Origin: Triplophysa rosa
Taxonomy: Eukaryota; Chordata; Actinopteri; Cypriniformes; Nemacheilidae
NCBI RefSeq assembly: GCF_024868665.1
Contig: NC_079894.1
Location: 12,624,788-12,688,787 of the forward strand
Direction of reading: 5' to 3'
Length of the DNA stretch: 64,000 bases
The notes below the pieces were generated by a model that saw only the letters and a program-made list of their open reading frames with translations, was not told the origin of the DNA and did not search any database. This document shows positions 1-11,100 of the stretch, in pieces (the stretch's first letter is position 1; every line of letters starts with the position of its first letter). Both the position numbers and the translations under genes were made by a program.

Positions 1-893
1 TCAAAGTTTAGACAGTTAACACCTGCTGGTAGATTACTGTAACTACATCTTTAGAGAAAAGTGGCCATTTATTCAGACAACATAAAAAAAGTTGTCAAAC
101 AACACAAACGATGTATGTTTATTGTAGCCTAATACAGCAGAACTGCCCATCTAAGGATTAATCCAATCTTGTATGTTAAAAGAAATGAGAAAATGTTGAT
201 ACGTTTTTAGCCTTTAGGAGTGTAATTTTAATTAAAAAAAGATTTAATCATTATTTAATATTGAGGTTTAAGGCAAACAAACACAGCAAAATACGGAAAT
301 TCTCACATTTTAGACCAAATTTAATAGGCCATGTAATTGAATTTAAAAAATCAGCTGTCTCCCATTTCATTCATTACTTCACTAAATAAACCTATGTTTC
401 CTGTCGCAGCCCTCGTGACTATGAAAACTCAATTTATACAACTTGGAATTTTGCTCAAACAGACATATTTGTAGGACCCAAACAGACTTTCACCACAGTT
501 ACGCCTGTGTTGACTGTGAGATGCTTATCATGAAGACTGCTGATCAGCCGATTCATTCATGTGCAAACAGCTGGCTTTGGAATAAACACACATCGGCAGA
601 TTCTGAAAATAAAATAAATGCTGTATTCCACTTTGGAGTGAATTTAGTATGAGGCGGGCTAAATATACAAGAAGGACATTTCTTTAAATTGCTGTAGCTG
701 ATAATGTGCAGGGTAAGAGACAATAGCCCCCTCTGAAAAGCAGTGAAACTGGACTGTTGGCTCTCTTTCAGAAGTTGATTTGAGGGCGTTGGTAGTCAAA
801 CATCAGTATTTTATCTTTTGAAAATATTTCACGCCTAGTAACTTTTAACACTATGAAAATAAAGGAACCTTACAAACAATTAAAAACACGTAT
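1..893. other. Intergenic, no gene seen
   Basis: AT-rich sequence with no convincing coding frame, RNA gene or recognised repeat. Short open frames here look like chance. Confidence 0.6.
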
Positions 894-1467
894 GCAACGG
901 TGTTTCATGCATTCTGACACAATGTTAAACGTGCTGTCTTCTCATGCTTGACATGGTCAACTTGTCAAAAAACGAAGTGGACAAATGACAGTATTTCTGC
1001 GCTCGATACATTCCCGCAGCATTCGTATAGGTTTCGGAAAGTTTTTTCGAACATGAAAATCCAGTTTTTAACAACTTTTCTTAGTCCCTTATTGGACATT
1101 TCTCCCGGAAAAGCACGCCCACGCCAAGGTGAAAGAAATAGCCCACCCATGTGTCAACCGACGAGCGATAGGAAGGCCTGCTTACCATCAAGATTGTCTG
1201 CACTGTGTCAAGATTGGCTGCGCTGTGGGCCTGCAGCTGCAGCTCGTTACTTTTGCAATAGTGAGAGAAGTTGGTGTGTTTGTTTGTTCACGGCATTTTC
1301 GTGATGGATGTAATACAAAAGGTGGATATAACGCTGTATTTGGAGATCGTTTGAAACTGATAGATGGAGCGGTCCCAGCGCTAAAAGATGCCGAACATGA
1401 ACCGCACGCAGTAAGTGAAACTGAGTCATATGTCTGTGTTTGTTGGCAATGGGTGCCAACACGCTTT
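894..1467 (+). repeat. Dispersed repeat carrying the C-terminal half of a THAP-like zinc finger (copy 1)
   Basis: The segment matches, in inverse orientation, a second copy at about 27787-28260, so it belongs to a dispersed family. In the + frame around 1285-1425 it encodes a peptide with a C-x2-H pair (VCSRHF), a Gly-Tyr-Asn stretch, then RLKLIDGAVPALK. That resembles the second half of a THAP zinc finger, with C-x2-H and the closing AVP box. The first cysteine pair of a THAP domain is not visible and the frame closes at 1494, so this is a fragment rather than a gene. The THAP assignment is by motif only. Confidence 0.5.
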
Positions 1468-3180
1468 GAAACCTCGTATCTCCTCATTTGGTGATTTTTA
1501 TTTTTTTGCAATAAATCATCATTATTAATATAGTCACCCTTTATGTATATGCCTAAATACGTTAATACAATTATATAAATATGAATAAAATAAAAGCAAC
1601 AAATTAATGAAAAGCACCTAGTCATAGAGAACTTAAAGCACATCTCACTCAATCACGCAATATCAGAGTGTGACTCCCACAATTAAATCATTAAGAAATA
1701 TGAAACATATTGAAAACTAATGTGTAATGAAAAATGCTATGAATCAACCAGTTTTAAAGCAAGGACAATCTGAAAATAAATATGCATGTTTTGTACTAAG
1801 AAACAACAACTACAATAAACAGCAGAGTCAGCAGACTGAGTATGGGCAGAAATCACATGTGTAATCTTTTAAATATCAATTCAAACACTTGCTTGCAATA
1901 TGATAAATCTAAAACATCAAATATGCAAAGCTGAAATATCCTTAAATATTTATGCAAGTATGGGTGTTTCAAGTCACTGACATCATGTGCAAATCTGCAA
2001 CAGAGCACAACTTTAAACTCTCTGTTCACCTATAGGCAAGCCAAAAAAAGTCAAAAGTCACACCACTGAAACACTAGAAGTTTACGAACTGAACTAAACT
2101 ACACAACAAGACAACACAGTTACAAGTGCACCAAAGTCACATTATTATCCTTTTAAACTTAACAGACACTTTCACCTCATAACTTTGTAAAACAATCAAC
2201 AGGAATAGAATCAACATACAGGAAATGAACACAAAACATAAAATTAATACATTTTCAACCAAACAGATTCACAATAACTTGAGCGTAACACCAAATTCCT
2301 ACCTGATCAACCGTGCGTCATGACGCAGGAAACGGTGTGATCCGGAAGCCCGGAAGGAATGGATTCTTCCATCTATTGTAGATTTGCACTGTCACTTTGT
2401 TAATACGGAAATAAAGAAACGTGTTAGTTTGTAGCAGGCAATCTTTTAAGTCAGATAGAAAATACATGTTTCTGCGGAGAAAACTTTCACATATTTATGA
2501 GCGTTATTGAAAAAACGCGTGCTTCTACTTTTTGAGTTTAAGTGGCACTCCTGTGTAGCATTGCTGCTTTTTTGTCTTGTGCCAGAAGATGTCGCTGTTC
2601 TTCAACAAAAGAGCTATTAAACCATGAATAGAAGAAATATGCCTACTGAAATTCTAAACTAAGTAATTAAAATGTCATGTATAAATATGAAAGAAAAGTT
2701 TATCATGCAAGTTAGATTATTCCACTTATTGTTTTGTGGAGGTTATATGATTTATCGTACAGCCTAACTACAGTCTGGGGAGTGATAGGGAACAAAGAAC
2801 AAGAGAACAACAGAGGGAACAGAGAACAAGGCATCACAATCACAATCGGTTGGACAGTCATATAAAGATATTTTCTATGATTTTATTGTATGTGTACTAC
2901 TTTTAAATCTTTTTTTGTGAGGTAAATGTTTCGGTAACTGTGATTGTGATTATCAAACTATACAAAACATTTGTGACAACAATTCCCAATAAAAATGTGA
3001 CAATCTGGCCTGACCTGACATTAACGGGGAAAAAAACTTTATTGTAAGCATGCAGTTCAACCTTGATGTAACTTATTGTGGTTTTATTGTGTTTGCATGT
3101 TTTTTTTATAAACCATTACCAAGCTATTACAAAAATATGACCGAAATCACAAACATAATACTAATTCCCAACAGGTTTTG
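1468..3180. other. Intergenic, mostly AT-rich; no gene seen
   Basis: No supported gene. A GC-richer patch at about 2290-2400 contains a 14-bp perfect palindrome, TGCGTCATGACGCA (2314-2327). It could be a regulatory site or part of an unrecognised repeat. Purine-rich short repeats (GGGAACAAAGAACAAG-like) occur near 2786-2830. Confidence 0.5.
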
Positions 3181-3184
3181 AGGT

Positions 3185-3665
3185 GTTCTTTTTTTTCTCG
3201 ATTAGGGTTTTGGGTTCCTCGCCACCGTTTGCATAGGCTACTGTTTTTTTTCCACTATTTGCCTGGCCGGGGGGCTGCTTTAGAATTAGAATTTTAAAGT
3301 TTTACTTAATTAATATTGCATATAGGAATTTATAGTCTGTTATATTTGACTTTTATCTTCAATGTGTGCTCTCACTGTGCGTGCGTGTCTGTGTGTGTGC
3401 GTACTTGTCTGTGTGCGTGCGCGTCCGTGTGTCTGCGCGTCCGTGTGTGTGTCTATGTCTATGTGTGTTAGTACGTGTGCATATTGTGTGCGTGGAGTGT
3501 TTTGCATGTGGGTATGTCTGTCTTCTGTGTTTTCACATTTTTCTTGTTTTTACAGGTACAACTTTAATTGTTTTGCTTATAGTCAATATGTTTCATGTAC
3601 AGCTGCTTTGTCATTTTTACTAGACATTTTTAAAAAGCGCTATATAAATAAAGTTGAGTTGAGTG
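3185..3665 (+). repeat. 3' end of a fish LINE-like retroelement (inverse copy near 48860)
   Basis: The first part (to about 3345) is nearly the reverse complement of 48860-49030, including GGGTTCCTCGCCACC and TTGCCTGGCC. The 3' end carries AAAAGCGCTATATAAATAAA (3633-3652) followed by short GTTGA-type repeats. This is the usual tail of fish LINE 3' UTRs, as known from many teleost genomes. A GT-rich tract at about 3376-3500 interrupts it. No coding part remains. Confidence 0.6.
3376..3500. repeat. GT-rich degenerate microsatellite
   Basis: Alternating GT and GC dinucleotides with interruptions fill this tract and create spurious cysteine- and valine-rich frames in the + strand. Confidence 0.8.
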
Positions 3666-3669
3666 TTTG

Positions 3670-5040
3670 AAATTGAAACCATCACATGAAATTGAAATTA
3701 AAATGATATAGTATAGTATTGAAAAGAGAATGTGTGAAGATATACAAATGTATCCATTGTGGTAAGTTCACCAATATGTCTATATTTTATAAGTTACATA
3801 TATATGGAGCTTGAACTATATATATGTTAAAATTTTTTTGTAAATTGTTAAAATGCCAGTTACATTACATATAAGTACATTGTGTATAAGTTTTTAAAAT
3901 TCTGATACATCTGTTCATCTCATTGCTGCTTACAGCTATATTTAGCAATGTCTTCTTTATTTATAAAAAACAATGAAAAGCTTTGTCACTCAGCTTCACA
4001 CAATCTCATTGTCTCTCACGATTTCATCCTCCTAAGGAACAGCTGTGCAGACCCGTGATATGGATACAGAGCAGGTAGCTCAACCTCTGTGGTAATTGAG
4101 TACACCTCTGGTAGCATTGCCTGAGTAGACTTATAACCCGAGGAAACAAAGGCCAACCTCTTCTGCAGCAGGTCAGAGTAGCTCATCAATATCACAGATT
4201 TAAATGGATGTCGCAATTACGTGCCTCGGGTCCAACAGGCTAATTATTGTCGGGCTGTAAGCTCTTTAGTAATGGCAGCTCACACTGTATATTTATCAAC
4301 GCGCTTCTGTATCCCCCTCTGTCATCAGAGCGTCTAAAGAGCATATGAGCCAATGTTTTTGCAATAGTCTGTCTACAGATTTTCATTGACAGGATACCTA
4401 TTTCCTCCATGACAGTAATATTAATTGCAGTTGTGGGCATTTAATGATTTTGACACATTGGAAATATTTTCAGCTTGTAGAAAATATCCGGCTCTCAATA
4501 ATTCAATTTCAATTCATTAAAAATATTGATCATTTACACTTAAGTCATTAAGAAAATTCAATTTCAACAAGTGTTGCCACTTATATCTAAATAAACTTAC
4601 AGTGCATTTGGGGTACACCGTTTTAAGCAACCCACGACCTTATAATCTTATATATCCATAGCAATGCTATAGTACAACAAACGTGACAAGCAGATAAATC
4701 TATCTACAAGTACATCAAGCACTCAATAATATTTCTTGAAATTAGTTTGTTTACGGAAGATTATTGTTTTGGGGTAAAAAGAGCATAAGGTTTGGTCTAT
4801 ATAGTGTATATCTTCATGAGGGTTTGACTGACAGCAATGATGATGTGAGGTGATTACTGAAGAGGATGGAGATGCTGGGGAGGTCATTACTCCACATCTC
4901 CAACAATCAACAGAATAAAAACAAGGTTGAAGTTTACACCCAGATTTAGGAAGCATGAGAAAAGCTTTTTGTTAGAAAGATTTAAATATGAAACATTTAG
5001 TAGATTTTAACCATAGTATTCAATGCCTACTTTCATTGCA
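3670..5040. other. Intergenic; possible conserved noncoding block at 4016-4440
   Basis: No gene supported. The 4016-4440 stretch is balanced in composition and free of repeats. It carries two open frames on the - strand (66 codons each) with no recognised homology and no splice context. It may be a conserved noncoding element, but this cannot be decided from one sequence. Confidence 0.4.
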
Positions 5041-5051
5041 TTTTACAATTA

Positions 5052-5428
5052 AAGGTCCGGTGTATTAAATTAAGCGGTATCTAACAGTGAATTGCAACCA
5101 ATGGCTCACTCCACCCCTCACTTTCCAAGCACTATGTGGCTGACACAGGACAAAGATGTCGTCACATTTTAGCTCCTTTGCTGAAGGAGATAATGTTTTT
5201 ATGAAACGCACTCTGTAGAGCAGTTTGTCCATTTTTGGCTACTGTAGAAACAACATGGTGAATTCCATGCAAGCGGACCCGCGGTGTATGTAGATAGAAA
5301 TAGCTCATTCTAAGGAAATAAAAACACTTTATTATGTAAGGTCTTTATACACCTCTAAACACATTGTTATGTATATTATATTGCATTTCTGTCAATAGAT
5401 CCTCCAAAAAATTACACACAGCATCTTC
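5052..5428 (+). mobile_element. MITE, AAAGGTCC family (copy 1; right terminus decayed)
   Basis: It starts with TTAAAGGTCCGGTGT. It shares long blocks, in inverse orientation, with 30001-30384: AGAAATAGCTC, the TTGCAACCA..GGCTCACTCCACC block, and GTCAATAGATCCTCC. The expected right terminus (ACACTGGACCTTT) is not preserved after AAAATTACACACAGC. Nonautonomous, no coding capacity. Confidence 0.65.
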
Positions 5429-7920
5429 AAAATAATTACTAAAAACATAATTTGAACACATTTCAAATCAACAACAATGAACATTTATATAAGCATAATG
5501 GCCATGTGGCAATGTGTGAAATGAATTGTTATTCCAAACCAGCCAAATCTGTAACATGCAGCAGGACTTTTTCCATCTCTGTATTTTATTCTTTTCTTCC
5601 TTTGTTCCTTCCAACTGCCATCTTAGATCAAGATTGTTATTTAATTTTAATGAGATGCCTTGTTGATGTTTTGTCTGGGACTCTGACTTAATTATACTCA
5701 CTTATTTTTGTTTAGATGACGAAATAAACGGTAGAACTGGGCCCGTTGAATTCACATAACAGAAGGGCCACCATTGTGTTTCATTTGAGTTATCTAACTT
5801 AATGTAATTGTTGTTACATCAGATCCTCCTTGTTACTGTATCAGGAACCATACATTTCAAATGGAACCTTATGCTTATAGCCTCTGTATGGCATTGAAGG
5901 GCCCAGTACACAAACAGGAAATGTGTCACTTCGTATTCACCCATTAACGTCATTTGTTACCCAACTCTCTGGTGTTAATCCCGTTCACCCCGGGCTCCTT
6001 CCGTTGCCATGCCATCTCTATGGCAACTCGCGGCCTTTGTGGATGGTCTTGGGTCCTGACGGCGGAGGATTCATTACACAGTCCCTTCGAGCTACAAGTC
6101 AAAACAGTCAAAATGGAAGCTCATCTGCCAGCAATTACAGTTAAGGGACCCTTGTGAAAATCTCGCAGAGCATGTTTAATAAGGTATTAGCACAGTTTGT
6201 AGATTTGATCAAAGAGATTAAACAAAGAAAGTGACCTTTTTATTTCTAAGATTTATGTTGTCTGCATGGCCCAATGTTAAATATCTTATTGAGATTGTGT
6301 ACTGATGGTGATCAGTTTAGACCACTTAGAAATCAAATTTTGCAAGATCTGTATATTACCATGTGTAACGAGATCAGTAGTCTGGAAGGAAGAGGACGAG
6401 GTTGGCTGGACTGTTACGGGCTTTATTCAAGTTCTAAAGAAACACTCAAGTAATCAAATTATAGGCGGTTGCTCAGTCAGCGCCCTTTCCAATCGAAAAC
6501 ATAAAACACTGTCCTTCGATAGCTTCACAGCAAGATCGTTGCGTCCTAACTAAGGCCCGTAAGCAGTCCATCTCTCTCACCGTCACTCTGGACTCGCGGT
6601 CTTTATATGCGGTCTCTCCACGCCACCCTGGCACGAGACACAGGTGTTTATAATTTGTACTTGACCCACTTACTCACCGCTCGTCTCCCGCTCTCTCTCC
6701 CGCTGCGGACCTCGCTGAACCACGCCCCCCTCGCCACACCATGATCATTTACCAGCTTAAGCTACTAGCAGCAAGAATGCATGCCATTGAACTCGTAGGC
6801 TTCCCGTTTTTGTATTGATAACAAAGTCAAATGATGCTTTTGGTAACTCTACCCATGGCCCTTTATTTATAGCCTTGCTTTTTCATTACACAGAAAACGT
6901 GTTCTAGATGAAAACCATAGCTTCATTCATAGAGCAAGCAGCCTCACAGTGTCTGACAATGACCTCAACCCTTGTTATGCAACCTGTTTTTATTTTTAAG
7001 ATTTTCTTTGTCCCCGCGGTGACACTCTGACTCTTGCGTAGGCTGCACTTGAAAACATGTGTTTGGTTTTTATGTTAGAATTAGTATTTCAGATGAGAAA
7101 TAGCAAATGTTCTGTGTCAAGTTGTTACTAATATGGGGCCCTATGAAATATATTTTTTCTCTAATTAGCCTACGTTTATTCTTCTGTTTTAATTTTTCTG
7201 GATTCTGTGTTTTCATCTCCAGATGAAAAACAACTTCAGTACACTATATTATTCCTCATAAACTATAATAAAATTCCAACCTGTATAATAGCCCACAGTT
7301 TTTTAACCTTACAGGAAAAAATCATAAAAATAAGGCATAATGTACACCTATGTTAACATAAACAAGCACTGTCTGTACAAGTGCATTTTGTTCTTTTACA
7401 GTCTACAAAATTGTTGTAATATTTTTTACTAGCACATGTACTAGGCTACAACTTACTGAAGTAAATTCAAAGGCTGCATCCTCCGGAGGTCGCATTTGCC
7501 GACCGCAAACATCATTGAGATTGTCTCATTTCAATTAAAAACATTCTAAATTTAACATTTCTTTCTCTTACGTAATCATTCATTCTTACCTTAAGCGGCT
7601 CCTAGAAACCAAATCAAACGTATAACTTTTATGCAGTAACTTTTGTCTTAACACATAACAAAGAGGATCCCTAGTGTTTGTGTCTCACATGGGATCCCAT
7701 GCACATGCATGGTTGGTAATTCTGCCTCTAGAATGACATACACTCCAGTAGTAAGGTATGCTTGACTTGGCCTTCCGAATGAAATGAATAGTCACCTTCA
7801 ATCAGACCCAAATTACGTTGAAGGGGAAGAGCATGAATCCAGCAAGGTAACCAGAGGCCTGTGTTTAAAGATGTATGAAGACCCTTGAGGAGAAAGCAGA
7901 GGCTCTGTTAACCCATCTCA
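5429..7920. other. Intergenic upstream of kncn
   Basis: No gene supported. A GC-richer patch at about 6370-6745, with CTCTCTCCCGCTGCGG-like sequence, looks like part of a dispersed repeat that I cannot name. The last few hundred bases should contain the kncn promoter and 5' UTR, but no TATA box or clear start site stands out. Confidence 0.4.
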
Positions 7921-8044
7921 CTAACGGTGAAAGTTCCATTCAGCTCTCGTGCTCTCGACACTGATCGTGCACTCTGTGTGAATACAGGTTTCAGAAAGGT
8001 GTGTGTGACGGCCAGACTGGGCAGGTGGGGGTTCCACCTGCCGA

Positions 8045-8192
8045 ATGAACGTGGTCAGTATTGGGGAGTACCATGGGCTACGGGTGGGTTCGGCTCTGCT
8101 CAGCATAGTAGCAGGTTGCATCATCATTGGCGTGTCAAAGGACTGTGATGCAGATGCTGTGGGGGGCATCTTTCTGGGGGCAGGCGGACTTG
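8045..8192 (+). CDS. kncn: kncn exon 1 (start codon exon)
   Basis: It encodes residues 1-49 plus one base of codon 50 and contains the first membrane segment. The ATG at 8045 is followed by NVVSIGEYHGLRVG. The donor is CTTG|GTAAGT. A possible upstream acceptor at about 7988 (AATACAG) suggests that the 5' UTR may start in an earlier exon. Confidence 0.85.
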
Positions 8193-11100
8193 GTAAGTAC
8201 CATTTCTCATTTAGATGTTCAACCTATAGGAGTATCAATGGTTAATTCTTACAATTTGTTATCATTACATTTTATTTTATTGCTCTCTTTTATCTAATGA
8301 ATGTAGATGAGGACTTGGGCTGTCAAGACTTCTGAAGCAATGCAGTATCATAGCTTTGTGTGAACAGCTTGAAACATTATTTTATTTGAAATATTGTCTT
8401 AGAAATCTTGCTTGACATTTTATTTTATGAAAAAGAGCAACTCGAACATTCTACTATACTAAATACTCAAATTTATTATACAAACGACTTTTGAAAGAAC
8501 ACATGGGTTTTAAATGGCATTAGTTAATGATGAAAACATTTTTAGGTGATTCTTTTACATTATTAGATCCGCTTAGATACTAAATCTGTGGTTACAACCT
8601 TAATATTTAGGACATGCAGCAGTCTATATAGAACACAGTACATTTAGTTGTTCACCCGGGTATTTAGCAATAAGTCTGTTCTTTAATGCTCAGGTGTCGT
8701 GGTATTTGCTGGTACAGTATGTTTAAAATGTATATAGGCTACCAAAAGGTAAATGTCACATCATATGTTAAATGTATGCAAAAGTTATTTTATTCTGTTT
8801 TTTTAAGGTTTTGCATGCAGTTTTCCATTTGTAGACACTGACTGATTTCCTCACCGTTCCACAGGCATGGCTATTTTGCATAATCATGCATTTTTAACAC
8901 TCCATCAGCCTCATATCAGCACTTTCCCATTACACACTCATGAAACTAAAACACACACTTTGAAGGAGGGCTGTTGGAAATGCAATGGTTGCTATTTTAA
9001 ATGACGTATCATAGTCGTTCAGGTTGAGGTTCAAAACGGACACATCTATCATTTGATCCAAGTCTGTAATCCAAACCACCAGCTCACGATAGTGGGTATG
9101 TAATCTACACAAGACCCTGTCACAATAGAGCTGCACAACACACCACTAGCCTTTGATCTGTTGTTAACTGCTAGAAATTATCAGCACAGGTCCTTATGAG
9201 TGATGTGTGAAATCTTGAAGGCACACGTTCTTCAGTCTCACTAGCAGACGATCAGTCTGTCTGGCACGTATTTCTTTAAATACACACCGTCTCATTTTAT
9301 GCTATGTGTGCGTGAAAGAAAGGGAGATCTTTGTGAGATCCTGTATTGCTGGCATGGATGCACACACATTGTAGAGCTCTTTATTGGTGTGTGAACTGCT
9401 CTCCTGCCAAACAGAACAGATCGATTGCAGAACCTTCACCACAGAGATGGATCGGGCTTGAGTTAGAAAAGGAAGCGTTAAGCAGACTGGAGGACAAAAA
9501 TGACGAAAGAAGAGGGTACACAAACAAGTCACATGATGAAAAAGCCCTCAGCATGCAGCAATCATGCTAGGCAGCGGCCTCTTTTAACAGAAATTGGCCA
9601 AAACACAAAGCCAGAAGAGGTGCCTTGTCCTTTTCAAATGGGAATTGATTCGCAGCATGACAAGTAGGTGTGTAATCAAAATCCAGCACAGCCCCTGCAG
9701 TCAACGGCTGTCTCCTAACCAGCCTCAGACGTCTCAAAACAAAAAGATAAACTGAAAGAAAGAAATCGAATGCATGCCTTCATTAGCCCGGACTTAATAG
9801 ATGTTTCCACTGTGTCTTTGGGAAAGCACGTTAAATCAAAGTGGATGGCGAGAATGTAATTGAGCACAAACAGGAATCAGAAAGAATTAATTCTCAGTGT
9901 TCATCAGTGCTTGAAAGGAACAAGCCTTTTGCTACAATTCAGTGCTTATCAGCGCTCTGTTCAGTGCTACGTTCCTATTATGAAGCTAAAGTTGCTGTTC
10001 ATCTGTTTGCAGTGTAATGCAATATGCATGGGGCATGTCTTTAGCTCTTGTGTGTAGCTCTAGCTCAGGGATCCATTGAGCAGAGAGAAAGTGCAGTTTA
10101 TAAGATTGGAGCTGAATATTTCCCTGACAACACGAAGTGGGCAGTTCAGTGCATATTCTGAGTTGACTGTTTTTTCTTAACTGTTTTTCTCTGTGTATAT
10201 TCTGCAGGCCTTCTCATTTCAGTCTACCCGTTTATAAGAGCTTGGTTTAATTTCCATCACATACTACCCAATATAGGTGAGAACCAAGTGTCCTCTCAGT
10301 GTCTTGGTGTGGGTGAAATCAGAATATGTTTTTATTACAATTATAATATTTTGTATTATTTAATAATATTTTTACAAGTGCCTATCAAATTTTGATATTC
10401 ACATATTCAGTACAATAGCACAATGGCATAAATGTAACCAGTTCTTGTCATTTTGTGAGTTAATGTTTTACTATTTAGACTGTATGGCTACATGAAGGGG
10501 AAATGATAAAATATGGTCAATAGGATATAAACCACCTCATAGCTGTGTCATTATGAAAAATGACTCGACACCCATCAGCAGATCAAAGCATTTAATAACT
10601 GTACCATGGTATTGATACATTTAAATGCTACATAAAATCTCACTAAATAAGCAGTTATACAGTCTTGGTTGTTTTGTGTAACATGATATTTGTTTGCTCT
10701 TGAGACAATGTCACACCACTTAATAGGACTAATAGGACAACATCTCATTTTCTCAGGCAACTTCAGAGTGCACCCAATGGCTACAAATTCAAATCCAGCC
10801 CCAGAACAGCCTGTGGCTACACTCACACGAGAAGGTAAGTGGCTGTTCCACGTGGATAAGCACACACAAACCCACTCAAACACTCCCTCCAGCTAGAGTC
10901 TGACAGTGGTAGACTGATGTCCTATGACACCATTTTAAATTGGCCATAGTTTCTCAGGGTCAGTGTGGAGATGTATTTTGCTTCACATTTACACGGTGCC
11001 ATTCCTGATTTAAGACATGAGGCTGTGATAAAATCTTGAGCTGTAATCGAAGTAGAGCACTTCCATTAGGTAATTTAACGTGAAATGGGTATTGTATTGT

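Noticed and set aside
443..652. 69-codon open frame
   Set aside because: No homology or splice context that I can recognise, in AT-rich DNA; expected by chance.
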